Origin: an uncultured Collinsella sp. | GTDB lineage: Bacteria; Actinomycetota; Coriobacteriia; Coriobacteriales; Coriobacteriaceae | Length of the DNA stretch: 37,145 nucleotides | Direction of reading: 5' to 3' | NCBI GenBank assembly: GCA_900546105.1 | Contig: URBP01000006.1 | Span: forward strand, 1-37,145 | In this document: positions 1 through 7,270 of the stretch, piece by piece | Layout: each line of letters starts with the position of its first letter | Numbering within the stretch: position 1 is the stretch's first letter | Translations under genes and position numbers: made by a program | Notes under the pieces: model-generated | What the model was told of the DNA's origin: nothing | What the model saw: only the letters and a program-made list of their open reading frames with translations | The model's database searches: none

Positions 1-3
1 ACG

Positions 4-53
4 ATTTCGATTGGCGACCTTTGACGGAGTCAAGGGAGGAGCCAAATCGAAAT
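4..53. repeat. Nested inverted repeat downstream of pfkA
   Basis: An outer arm at 4-15 (ATTTCGATTGGC) pairs with 41-53 (GCCAAATCGAAAT) with one bulged base. An inner arm, TTTGAC at 20-25, faces GTCAAG at 29-34. Together they fold into one hairpin of about 50 nt. It lies 3' of the minus-strand phosphofructokinase gene, but no T-run marks it as a simple terminator. No gene is seen in bases 1-100. Confidence 0.55.
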
Positions 54-100
54 ACGTCGGACGGGGTCGGAGGGCCCGATGGGATGGATTTCGGCCGAGG

Positions 101-1180
101 CTATTCGTCGCCGAAGCTGATGCCCAACGCTTTGGCCTCGCGCACCAGATCGCTCTGGGGATCGACGTACTTGAGCTTGCCGGCGACATCCTCGAGCGGC
201 ATATGGCACATCTTGCCGTCGCGCAGGGCAATCATGTAGCCAAACTCGCCGCGCAGGCAGCCAAGCGCCGCCTCAACGCCGCACTGGGTCGCAAAGATGC
301 GGTCCTGGGCGTCGGGCTGACCGCCGCGCTGCGTGTGGCCGGGGATGGCGACGCGGGTCTCGCGACCGGTCTTGGCCTCGATCTCCTTGGCGATGTCGTA
401 GACGATCGACGGGCTTGTACGCTCAGCGAGCTTCTTCTTGTACTCCTTCTTGGACAGCGCCGCGTCCTCCTTGGAGATGGCGCCTTCGGCGACGGCTACG
501 ATGGTAAAGCGGCTGCCGGTCTCCATGCGATGCTCGATGGTCTTGATGACCTGGTCCATGTCGTAGGGGATCTCGGGAATCAAGATGACATCCGCGCCGC
601 CCGCGACGCCGGCGTACAGCGGGATCCAGCCAACCTTGTGGCCCATGATCTCGATGACAAACACGCGGCCGTGGCTCGAGGCGGTGGTGTGGATGTCGTC
701 GATGCACTTGGTGGCGACGTCGATGGCGCTCGTAAAGCCAAACGTCAACTCGGTGCCCCAGGTGTCGTTATCGATGGTCTTGGGCAGGGCGATAACGTTG
801 AGGCCCTCTTCGCGCAGGCGGTTGGCGGTCTTGGTGGAGCCGTTACCGCCCAGCATAAACAGGCAGTCGAGCTGCAGCTTATGATAGGTGTGGACCATCG
901 CCGGCACCTTCTCGACACCATCGGTCTCGGGGGTATCCAGACGCTTGAACGGTGTGCGACTCGTGCCCAGGATGGTGCCGCCGCGGGTGAGGATACCGCT
1001 AAAATCGGCGGGCGTCATGACGCGGAACCTGCTGTAGATAAGGCCCTGATAGCCGTCCTCAAAGCCATAAATCTCGATAGGCTCTTCGCTATTGGTCATA
1101 AGCGTTTTGACAATGCCGCGCATGGTGGCGTTGAGCGCCTGGCAGTCGCCGCCACTAGTAAGAAGACCGATCCTAAGCAT
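101..1180 (-). CDS. pfkA: 6-phosphofructokinase, Gly104/Lys124 type
   Basis: Cytoplasmic glycolytic enzyme that phosphorylates fructose 6-phosphate to fructose 1,6-bisphosphate. At 359 residues it is longer than the roughly 320 of the E. coli enzyme. Visible motifs are the N-terminal LLTSGGDCQALN (6-17), GGNGS (111-115) and PKTIDND (133-139). In this family Gly in the second variable position of GGxGS, as here, goes with ATP use, while Asp there goes with pyrophosphate use. Lys in PKTIDND occurs in pyrophosphate enzymes and in the long ATP-dependent clade. The usual Asp of GGDGS is Asn here. ATP is therefore the likely phosphoryl donor, but this is inference. GGAAGG lies upstream of the ATG. 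The gene stands alone and points away from the amide hydrolase gene upstream on the same strand. Confidence 0.93.
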   Translation of the reverse strand: MLRIGLLTSGGDCQALNATMRGIVKTLMTNSEEPIEIYGFEDGYQGLIYSRFRVMTPADFSGILTRGGTILGTSRTPFKRLDTPETDGVEKVPAMVHTYHKLQLDCLFMLGGNGSTKTANRLREEGLNVIALPKTIDNDTWGTELTFGFTSAIDVATKCIDDIHTTASSHGRVFVIEIMGHKVGWIPLYAGVAGGADVILIPEIPYDMDQVIKTIEHRMETGSRFTIVAVAEGAISKEDAALSKKEYKKKLAERTSPSIVYDIAKEIEAKTGRETRVAIPGHTQRGGQPDAQDRIFATQCGVEAALGCLRGEFGYMIALRDGKMCHMPLEDVAGKLKYVDPQSDLVREAKALGISFGDE

Positions 1181-1199
1181 GGTGAATCCTTCCGGGCAA

Positions 1200-1251
1200 G
1201 TTATAACATGCGCATAAGTTTACCCCCGCACACTGTTGATACGGGGGTAAA
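1200..1251 (-). promoter_or_regulatory. Putative pfkA promoter with overlapping operator-like inverted repeat
   Basis: On the minus strand TATAAC (1205-1200) could be a -10 box. Just upstream is a perfect 9-bp inverted repeat, TTTACCCCC at 1219-1227 and GGGGGTAAA at 1243-1251, separated by 15 nt. It covers the expected -35 region, where no good -35 hexamer is seen. That is what a regulator-controlled promoter or operator would look like. The function is inferred; the repeat itself is plain. Confidence 0.4.
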
Positions 1252-1319
1252 ACGTGTTAGCTCAAGCGTATGGAAATGTAAGCAACGTCAGGGAACGTAA
1301 GGTCGACGGGCCTGGCTCC

Positions 1320-2405
1320 TTACAGTGCGAAGGCATCGACGTTGCCCCAGTGGCGGCGCAGCGTGATGGCGGCAGCGGGCTCGGTATTGTCAAAGACGAC
1401 CGACCATTGCGTATTGCTGGTGATGTCTTCCGGATTGGGCTCTTGCGCTGCGGCTCGCAGGGCTTCCCAGGCAATCGTTTCGTCCTGGGCACCGACATGG
1501 GCGTCAAGGACATCGGCGATGGCGATGGCGCGCTCTTTGCCATGGCCCAGCTCGCCATTCTTTTGGTTGGGCAGCACTTCGTCGCCATAGCAGGCGTAGA
1601 AGTTCGTGACCTGGCGTACGGGCGTCGCCTTGCATGCACGGTCGGGATCGCGCGGATCCCACTCCACCACCCGCGCGTCACCGGCGGCGTCGTTGATAAA
1701 GAAGTGATAGTCGCGTCCGGCCATGGCGTGCATGTCGTAGGCAGAAAGCAGGTCGACGGCCTCCTGCGTGGTGGCCGCGCGGTCGAGCACCAGACGGATG
1801 GCGAGCGAAGTGTTGATGACGGGGCGTTGCGTGTCCTGGTCACAGGGCTTGGAATCCAGAGTGAGTACGGCAATGGACACGCCGCATTTGTTAACACCGT
1901 CGAGCTGGGCAAACGGGCCCATGAGTGCGGCGGCACGTCCGGCGACGGAGTCAAGCGGAGTGTTATCGCCCAGGTTGTTAAGGGCGGCAAACCCGATGGA
2001 GGCATAGCCGCCGCGTGGGTGATTGCGCACCAGCAGCGCCGAGGTGTCGTCCTTAAAGTCGTAATTGCGACCGGTGCGCACGCGGCCTTCGGCATCTACG
2101 GCGGCAAAAGCGCTGCAGGCAAACTGGGGCGCCTGGACATGTGCCGGCGCACCGGGCAGCACCTGCGCCACCACGGCATCGATATAGGCCTGGTCGTCGC
2201 ACACGCCAGCGGCGATGATGCGATCAAGATCGTAGCCGTAGGCGATGTCGATTGCGTACAGGTCATAGCCATCCGCATAGTCGGTCAAGCGTTTGAGCGA
2301 CGCGACGGACTTGATTTGCTTGCGGTAAACGATGCCGGTGGCAGCGGCAAGGCCGACGGCGGCTCCCGCGACACCGCAGGCGATGGCAATGTTACGTGGC
2401 TTCAT
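1320..2405 (-). CDS. Linear amide C-N hydrolase (choloylglycine hydrolase / penicillin V acylase-like), membrane anchored
   Basis: 361-residue Ntn-hydrolase-type protein. An N-terminal hydrophobic stretch (about 5-25) after a basic start suggests a membrane anchor or uncleaved signal. The active-site region is CSAF at 96-99 followed by GRNYDF at 111-116, the usual arrangement for amidases that use an N-terminal cysteine nucleophile. Because Cys96 is internal, removal of a roughly 95-residue propeptide would be needed to free it, as in acid-ceramidase-like relatives. The substrate is unknown; bile-salt, N-acyl amino acid or beta-lactam amides are all possible for the family. The start is supported by AGGAG seven bases upstream. 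The gene is divergent from the M18 peptidase. Confidence 0.8.
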   Translation of the reverse strand: MKPRNIAIACGVAGAAVGLAAATGIVYRKQIKSVASLKRLTDYADGYDLYAIDIAYGYDLDRIIAAGVCDDQAYIDAVVAQVLPGAPAHVQAPQFACSAFAAVDAEGRVRTGRNYDFKDDTSALLVRNHPRGGYASIGFAALNNLGDNTPLDSVAGRAAALMGPFAQLDGVNKCGVSIAVLTLDSKPCDQDTQRPVINTSLAIRLVLDRAATTQEAVDLLSAYDMHAMAGRDYHFFINDAAGDARVVEWDPRDPDRACKATPVRQVTNFYACYGDEVLPNQKNGELGHGKERAIAIADVLDAHVGAQDETIAWEALRAAAQEPNPEDITSNTQWSVVFDNTEPAAAITLRRHWGNVDAFAL

Positions 2406-2566
2406 GACGGCTCCTCTCGTCCTGTTAGCGCAATTGTCGCAAAAGGAGCGCGGGCATGATGGCTCAACTTGGTGAGCGGTGCGGAATTAAGCACGGAATG
2501 AAGAGTGCGGCACTGGCGTGGCGGGGTATGCTGGAGGGGACCATCAACCCAGCGAAAGGGGAGAGC

Positions 2567-3952
2567 ATGACGGATCAGGAAACGCCCGAGCGCGTGCATG
2601 TGACGGCCGACGATATCGAGGCCGCCAACGACCTTATCGACTTTATCGAGGCATGCCCCAGCATGTTCCATACGGCGGCGACCATTATGGCCGAGCTCGA
2701 CGAGGCGGGCTTTACCTACCTGCCCGAGAATGCGGCGTGGGATATCGAACCGGGCGGGCGTTATTACACGCAGCGCAACACCTCGAGCGTCGTTGCCTTT
2801 AAGGTGGGCGAGGACCTGGCCGCGACGTGGGGCGAGGACGGCGTTGCCGGTGACTATCATTTTCAGCTCACGGCGTCGCACAGCGACTCGCCGACGTTTA
2901 AGGTCAAGGCCGTGCCCGAGCTCGACGGTGCGGGCGAGATGCTGCGCCTGAACACCGAGGCCTACGGCGGCATGATCGACTACACCTGGTTCGACCGCCC
3001 GCTGGCGCTCGCGGGCCGCGTGCTGGTGCGCGAGGGCGACCGTATTGAGAGCCGCCTGCTCGCCACCGAGCGCGAGGTCGCTATCATTCCGAGTCTTGCT
3101 ATCCATATGAACCGCGGCGTTAACGAGGGCTTTGCTCCCAATCGCGCCGTCGACCTGTGCCCGCTCATCAGCGCCGGTGATCTTAAGCAGGGAGATTTTG
3201 ACGCCCTGATTGCCGACGAGCTGGACGTTGAGCCCGATCAGATTTTGGGTCGCGATCTGTTCCTGGTCAATCGTCAGGATGCACGTATTTGGGGCTGGGC
3301 TGACGAGTTTATCTCGACGCCCAAGCTCGACGACCTGGCCTGCGCCTACACCTCGCTGCAGGCATTTTTGGGCGCCGAGAATGCGCACGACGTTTCGGTC
3401 TTTTGCTGCTTTGATAACGAGGAGGTTGGCTCCGAGACCAAGCAGGGCGCCATGTCGACGTTCTTGGCCGACGCGCTGCGCCGCATCAACGGGTCGCTGG
3501 GCTTCGATGACGAGTCGTACCACCGCGCACTTGCCGCTTCGATGCTCGTGAGCTGCGACAACGCGCATGCCGTGCACCCCAACCACGCCGAGAAGTGCGA
3601 TGCCCGCAACCGGGTTGTGCTTAACGGCGGCATCGTCATCAAGGAAGCCGCCAACCAGCACTATTGCACCGATGCCTTTAGCCGCGCGGTGTTCCAGGCT
3701 ATCTGCGATGACGCCGACGTGCCCACGCAGGCCTTTGCCAACAAGAGCGATATGGCCGGCGGCTCCACGCTCGGCAATCTGTCCAATATGCAGGCGAGCA
3801 TGCATGCCGTGGACGTGGGCCTGCCGCAGCTGGCCATGCACTCGAGCTACGAGACCGGCGGCGTGCGCGACGTGATGTACGCCATCCGCGCCCTCACCGC
3901 CTTCTACGAGCGCGACCTGACCATCAACGGAGCCGAAAGCGTGGAGCTCTAA
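2567..3952 (+). CDS. M18 family aspartyl/general aminopeptidase
   Basis: 461-residue cytoplasmic metallo-aminopeptidase that removes N-terminal residues from peptides. The M18 features are in order: the metal-binding HSDSP motif (H105, D107), KLDDL with the bridging Asp near 255, CFDNEEVGS with the catalytic Glu pair near 285, and the C-terminal MHSSYETGG histidine. The length is normal for the family. The open frame continues 37 codons further upstream, but the start at 2567 is preferred because AAAGGGGAGAG precedes it and the family alignment begins shortly after. It is followed by a repeat hairpin and a strong terminator, so it is probably monocistronic. Its promoter shares the 161-bp divergent gap with the amide hydrolase. 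Confidence 0.92.
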   Translation: MTDQETPERVHVTADDIEAANDLIDFIEACPSMFHTAATIMAELDEAGFTYLPENAAWDIEPGGRYYTQRNTSSVVAFKVGEDLAATWGEDGVAGDYHFQLTASHSDSPTFKVKAVPELDGAGEMLRLNTEAYGGMIDYTWFDRPLALAGRVLVREGDRIESRLLATEREVAIIPSLAIHMNRGVNEGFAPNRAVDLCPLISAGDLKQGDFDALIADELDVEPDQILGRDLFLVNRQDARIWGWADEFISTPKLDDLACAYTSLQAFLGAENAHDVSVFCCFDNEEVGSETKQGAMSTFLADALRRINGSLGFDDESYHRALAASMLVSCDNAHAVHPNHAEKCDARNRVVLNGGIVIKEAANQHYCTDAFSRAVFQAICDDADVPTQAFANKSDMAGGSTLGNLSNMQASMHAVDVGLPQLAMHSSYETGGVRDVMYAIRALTAFYERDLTINGAESVEL

Positions 3953-3954
3953 TA

Positions 3955-3997
3955 CCTGCCAAAAAGGGACAGGTTCATTTTGGCAGGTTTTATCTGG
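3955..3997 (+). repeat. Dispersed GGGACAGG hairpin element, copy 1
   Basis: Perfect 10-bp arms CCTGCCAAAA (3955-3964) and TTTTGGCAGG (3978-3987) flank a conserved AGGGACAGGTT loop, followed by TTTTATCTGGG. Two near-identical copies lie at 6222-6263 and 19822-19864. Here it sits two bases after the peptidase stop and could double as a terminator (stem then TTTTAT). The other copies lie in promoter regions, so termination is not the general role. Confidence 0.8.
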
Positions 3998-4039
3998 GCG
4001 AATGCAAAGGGTGAAACCGAACTAGATCGGTGATACGTG

Positions 4040-4073
4040 GCCGCCGAGGTGCAGTGCGCCTCGGCGGCTTTTT
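4040..4073 (+). terminator. Rho-independent terminator of the M18 peptidase gene
   Basis: A perfect 10-bp stem, GCCGCCGAGG with CCTCGGCGGC around a 9-nt loop, is followed by TTTTT. It separates the peptidase transcription unit from the toxin-antitoxin pair. Confidence 0.9.
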
Positions 4074-4090
4074 GTGTACAGAGTACGGCT

Positions 4091-4116
4091 AATGCTTATA
4101 AATGCTATACATGCTT
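4091..4116 (+). promoter_or_regulatory. Putative operator: three ATGCT direct repeats upstream of the antitoxin
   Basis: ATGCT recurs at 4092, 4102 and 4111, about one helical turn apart, inside an AT-rich stretch containing TATAAA and TATACA candidate -10 boxes. Ribbon-helix-helix antitoxins commonly bind short repeats over their own promoter, so these are reasonable autoregulatory sites. The assignment is inferred from position and spacing. Confidence 0.4.
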
Positions 4117-4167
4117 TACGTATCTACCATAGAGCTTTATGATATTTTGAAGTATTAAGGAGGGGTC

Positions 4168-4548
4168 ATGACCACAACAGCCGCTCAGATCAACGTACGT
4201 CTCGATGCCGATCTTAAAAGGAGTGGGGACGCCGCTCTCTCCAAGGCCGGTATGACGCCGAGCCAAGCGGTGCGAGCGCTCTGGCAGCTTGCAGCGTCGC
4301 TGGCCGATCGCCCCGGTGCGCTCGAGGGTATCCTGCTGCCCAGCCGTGCCCGGGCGGAACAGCGCGAGCGCGAAAAGGCCGCCAAACGTAAGCTCGAGCT
4401 TATGGATCAGGGGTCGAAGCTGTTCGCTGCCGCTTGCTGTGAGTCGGGAATCGATATGGTCAAGGCTCAGCCATCGGACGACGAAGAGCTCAAACGGAAT
4501 GCCTATGCGGATCGCTATGGCGAGGAGATGAGCTGGCTCTATGAGTGA
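4168..4548 (+). CDS. RelB/DinJ-type ribbon-helix-helix antitoxin
   Basis: 126 residues. The N-terminal part (about 5-45) reads as a ribbon-helix-helix DNA-binding domain: a short beta strand INVRLDADLK, then helices ending in GMTPSQAVRALW, as in DinJ/RelB antitoxins. The acidic, charged C-terminal half would wrap the toxin. A strong AAGGAGGGG precedes the ATG. The stop overlaps the PIN-toxin start by 8 nt, so the pair is translationally coupled. Expected roles are neutralising the PIN ribonuclease and repressing its own promoter. DinJ-like antitoxins usually partner YafQ/RelE toxins, so a PIN partner is less usual. Confidence 0.8.
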   Translation: MTTTAAQINVRLDADLKRSGDAALSKAGMTPSQAVRALWQLAASLADRPGALEGILLPSRARAEQREREKAAKRKLELMDQGSKLFAAACCESGIDMVKAQPSDDEELKRNAYADRYGEEMSWLYE

Positions 4549-5035
4549 GACTCCAAAGCGCATCTTGGTTGACACCAACGTGTGGCTCGATTACTTCATT
4601 CCCTCACGACGTGGTCGTTCGGTGGCGATTGAGTTTTTACGCGATGCATGCACGGCGCAGGTTGATTTGCTGTATGCGGCGACATCGTCCAAAGACCTGT
4701 TTTATTTGATTTCAAGCGAACATAAGGCATGGTATCGGCGCGAGCATGGTTCGCTTTCCCAAGATGCCGCTGCGGCAGCGACATCGCTTGCATGGGATTG
4801 TCTTGGCGTGCTTTCGCAGCTTGCCACGCCAGTGCCCTGTGACCTGAGCGACATATGGATGGCGAGCAGGCAGCGTGAACTCCATAGCGATTACGAAGAC
4901 GATTTAATCATTGCGGCAGCGATACGCGCCCAAGCAGATTTACTGGTCACCAACGATGTCAAGCTCTCTTCGCATGCGCCCGTCGCAGCAATGAACGTCG
5001 AAAACGCAAGAAACTATCTAACAACGCTTAAATAG
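4541..5035 (+). CDS. PIN-domain ribonuclease toxin (VapC-like)
   Basis: 164-residue PIN protein, expected to cleave RNA using Mg2+. Acidic positions typical of the fold are visible: Asp11 in ILVDTNVWLDYF, Glu31, the DYEDD cluster (117-121) before a helix IIAAAIRA, and TND (137-139). VapC toxins are usually about 130-140 residues, so this is slightly long. The ATG overlaps the antitoxin reading frame, and AGGAG lies inside the antitoxin gene. The gene ends shortly before a structured intergenic repeat region. Confidence 0.82.
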   Translation: MSETPKRILVDTNVWLDYFIPSRRGRSVAIEFLRDACTAQVDLLYAATSSKDLFYLISSEHKAWYRREHGSLSQDAAAAATSLAWDCLGVLSQLATPVPCDLSDIWMASRQRELHSDYEDDLIIAAAIRAQADLLVTNDVKLSSHAPVAAMNVENARNYLTTLK

Positions 5036-5052
5036 CTCTAAACCTCACTGGC

Positions 5053-5126
5053 CGAACAAAAGTCAGCGAGTGCCCACAGACAGAGCCGCGTCAGCCAGTC
5101 CCTACAGGTCGAACAAAAGTCAGCGA
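5053..5126 (+). repeat. 18-bp direct repeat downstream of the PIN toxin
   Basis: CGAACAAAAGTCAGCGAG occurs at 5053-5070 and again, identical, at 5109-5126, 56 bp apart. The second copy abuts the left arm of the large inverted repeat 5127-5224. Such a pair could flank an excised or inserted segment, but no mobile gene is visible. Confidence 0.75.
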
Positions 5127-5261
5127 GAGCCCGTCTGGGCGAGCAAGGTGCCTTGAAAGAGGAGGGCATTGGCCTTCTGGCCATGCCCGACGATTGAAAG
5201 GCAGATTGCCGTCCAGACGGGCTCGCAGCGTCGAGTGGTCCGCCGTTCGTTAGAACGGCGG
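5127..5261. repeat. Nested inverted repeats between convergent PIN toxin and dehydrogenase genes
   Basis: The outer arms GAGCCCGTCTGG (5127-5138) and CCAGACGGGCTC (5213-5224) are perfect 12-mers. An inner GGGCAT (5163-5168) and ATGCCC (5182-5187) hairpin has GGCC pairs nearer its loop. A separate perfect 9-bp hairpin lies at 5240-5261. No T-run follows on either strand, so simple Rho-independent termination is not clearly supported, although the convergent location fits transcript 3' ends. Confidence 0.65.
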
Positions 5262-5265
5262 AACC

Positions 5266-6201
5266 CTAATGTTCGATCCAGCAGCGCAGGGTCTCGCCGG
5301 CCTGCAGGTGACGCAGATTCTCCGCGGCGATGTCGACCACATTGTTGAGCGTAGCCTCCAAGTGGAACCAGCCCGAGACGTGCGGCGTGATGAGCATGTT
5401 GGGGGCATCCCACAACGGGCTTGTCTCAGGCAGCGGCTCGGGGTCGGTGACGTCGACCGCGGCGCCGGCGAGATGTCCCGACTCCAGGGCGGCAACCAGG
5501 TCGTCGGCAACCACAAGGTCGCCGCGGCCGCCGTTGGCAAAGAAGGTGCCCGGCTTCATCGCGGCAAAGAACTCGGCGTTCGCCAGGCAGCGGGTCTCGG
5601 GTGTGCTAGGCATAAAGGATGCGACGATGTCGGCCTCGGCCAGGCGCTCGGGTAGGGCGTCCATGCCGTCCATGTCCTCAAACACGATGGGGTAGACGAG
5701 CGGATGGCGCTTGATGCCGCGGACGTGTGCACCCATGCTGCGGCAGAGCGTGGCGAAGTGGCCGCCGATATCGCCCGCGCCCAGCACGAGCACATTGGCA
5801 TTTTTGAGCGAAGTGACCGGCCCCAAATCCTCCCAGCGATGCTCGCGCTGCAAGTCGTGATAGCCAGGCAGACGCTTCATCATGGAAAGGACCATGGCAA
5901 ACATGTGCTCGCTCACGGCCTGGCCGTAGGCGCCCACCGAGCAAGACAGTTTGGCGTCGGCTGGCACGGTGCCGGCGGCCAAGTAATCGTCATAGCCCGC
6001 GGTCTGTAGTTGCAGCAGCTGGAGGTGCTCGCATGCGGTAAGCAGGGCAGGGTCTATGTTGCCCAAGATCACGTCGGCGTTGACGACTTGTTCGCGCGTG
6101 ATAGCGTCGGAGCTCGTGTAGATAAAGTCCTCGCCCGGAGCGCTCGACTCAAGAATTGCGCGATGGCGGTCGTTGACGGGCAGCAAAACCAGGATGTTCA
6201 C
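5266..6201 (-). CDS. D-isomer-specific 2-hydroxyacid dehydrogenase
   Basis: 311-residue NAD(P)-dependent cytoplasmic oxidoreductase interconverting a 2-keto acid and its D-2-hydroxy acid. The Rossmann motif GAGDIG is at 141-146. The catalytic triad of the family is present: Arg226 in GGRGD, Glu255 in DPEPLP and His274 in TPHVSG. The length matches the shorter (about 310-330) members. The substrate cannot be read from sequence; lactate-, glyoxylate- or phosphoglycerate-type acids are possible. A dispersed GGGACAGG repeat lies in its promoter region, 21 bp upstream of the start. Confidence 0.88.
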   Translation of the reverse strand: MNILVLLPVNDRHRAILESSAPGEDFIYTSSDAITREQVVNADVILGNIDPALLTACEHLQLLQLQTAGYDDYLAAGTVPADAKLSCSVGAYGQAVSEHMFAMVLSMMKRLPGYHDLQREHRWEDLGPVTSLKNANVLVLGAGDIGGHFATLCRSMGAHVRGIKRHPLVYPIVFEDMDGMDALPERLAEADIVASFMPSTPETRCLANAEFFAAMKPGTFFANGGRGDLVVADDLVAALESGHLAGAAVDVTDPEPLPETSPLWDAPNMLITPHVSGWFHLEATLNNVVDIAAENLRHLQAGETLRCWIEH

Positions 6202-6221
6202 AAGCAGTCCTCTCCGCTCAG

Positions 6222-6263
6222 CCTACCAAAAAGGGACAGGTTTATTTTGGCAGGTTTTATCGG
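6222..6263 (+). repeat. Dispersed GGGACAGG hairpin element, copy 2
   Basis: CCTACCAAAA (6222-6231) faces TTTTGGCAGG (6245-6254) with one mismatch around AGGGACAGGTTTA, followed by TTTTATCGGG. It is oriented opposite to both flanking genes and lies upstream of the dehydrogenase start, so it is not that gene's terminator. Confidence 0.8.
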
Positions 6264-6275
6264 GTAAAACGTTCA

Positions 6276-6321
6276 AATAAAACGCCGGATGCAAGACGAG
6301 CGTGCCCGTCAGCATCCGGCG
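6276..6321 (-). terminator. Rho-independent terminator of map
   Basis: Read on the minus strand, a perfect 10-bp stem CGCCGGATGC / GCATCCGGCG (arms 6283-6292 and 6312-6321) is followed by TTTTATTT. It lies ten bases past the methionine aminopeptidase stop. Confidence 0.88.
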
Positions 6322-6330
6322 CATCTACGG

Positions 6331-7218
6331 CTACCAGCTGAGCAGTTCGTAGCCGTCCTCGGTCACCACGAGCTGTACCTCGCACTGGGCCGAATCGCTG
6401 CCGTCCTTGGTGCGCACGCACCAACCATCGCCCTTGCTAATCTTGATGTCGGGCGCTCCGGCGTTGACCATGGGCTCGATGGTAAAGACCATGCCCGGGG
6501 CCATGATGGTGTCCACGTCGGGCGCCTCGGTGGTAAAGCCCACAAACGGGTCCTCGTGGAACTCCTTGCCAATGCCGTGTCCGCCGTACTCGCGCACCAC
6601 GCTAAAGCCGGCGTCCTCTACCGTCTTTTGCACAGCCTCGGCCATAACAGAGAGCGGCAGCCACGGCTTGACGGCGGCCAGGCCCGCTTCCACGCTGGCG
6701 CGGGTCACGTCGACCAGGCGCTGGCGCTCGGCCGAGACCTCGCCGATGCAGAACATGCGGCTCGAATCACTAAAGTAACCGTCCAAGATCGTGGAGCAGT
6801 CTACGTTGATGATGTCGCCCTCGTGCAGCACATCCGCATCGCAGGGGATACCGTGGCAGACGACGTCGTTGATCGAGGTGCACACGCTCTTGGGATAGCC
6901 CTCGTAGTTAAGGTCGGCCGGCGTGCCACCGTGCTCGACGGTGTAGTCGTAGATCATCTGGTCGATCTGGTTGGTGGTCATGCCTGCGGCGATATGCTCG
7001 CCCACATAATCGAGCACGCCCACGTTGATGGCGGCCGAACGCTTAATGCCTTCGATATCGGCGGGTGTCTTGTAGAGCGTGCGGGGCAGAACCTCCCAGC
7101 CCTCTTCCCACAGGCGCTCGAGGCGCTCGTCGAAGGCGCTATGGCATTTCTTATATTTTTTGCCGCTGCCGCACCAGCAAGCGTCGTTGCGGCCGGGCAC
7201 GGGTCCATTGTCAAACAT
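6331..7218 (-). CDS. map: Methionine aminopeptidase type I with N-terminal SEC-C zinc motif
   Basis: 295-residue cytoplasmic metalloprotease that removes the initiator methionine from new proteins. The N terminus carries a SEC-C zinc motif, CWCGSGKKYKKCH (14-26), a form of MetAP that docks at the ribosome or SecA-related sites in some bacteria. The MetAP-I metal ligands are all visible: Asp in INVDCS, Asp in YFSDSSRMF, His in GGHGIG, Glu in FTIEPM and Glu in QCEVQLV. The gene is followed by its own terminator and separated from the radical SAM gene upstream by a perfect 20-bp inverted repeat. Confidence 0.95.
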   Translation of the reverse strand: MFDNGPVPGRNDACWCGSGKKYKKCHSAFDERLERLWEEGWEVLPRTLYKTPADIEGIKRSAAINVGVLDYVGEHIAAGMTTNQIDQMIYDYTVEHGGTPADLNYEGYPKSVCTSINDVVCHGIPCDADVLHEGDIINVDCSTILDGYFSDSSRMFCIGEVSAERQRLVDVTRASVEAGLAAVKPWLPLSVMAEAVQKTVEDAGFSVVREYGGHGIGKEFHEDPFVGFTTEAPDVDTIMAPGMVFTIEPMVNAGAPDIKISKGDGWCVRTKDGSDSAQCEVQLVVTEDGYELLSW

Positions 7219-7270
7219 GGCTAACTTCCTTTCATTCGCAGCTAGTATAGCCCACCCACGCGTCCATAAA

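Noticed and set aside
101..1180. Pyrophosphate-dependent phosphofructokinase
   Set aside because: The pyrophosphate type has GGDDS; here the second variable position is Gly (GGNGS), so ATP use is more likely despite PKTIDND.
2456..2566. 37-codon upstream extension of the M18 peptidase
   Set aside because: No ribosome site at 2456, and the extension does not resemble the family N terminus; 2567 has AAAGGGGAGAG.
2402..3841. 479-codon minus-strand frame opposite the M18 peptidase
   Set aside because: It is a shadow of the peptidase's codon bias; every M18 catalytic motif is on the plus strand.
5127..5224. Integron attC site or tRNA in the structured gap
   Set aside because: No integrase, no attC core sites, and the fold does not form a cloverleaf or contain TTCRA-like T-loop bases in the right place.
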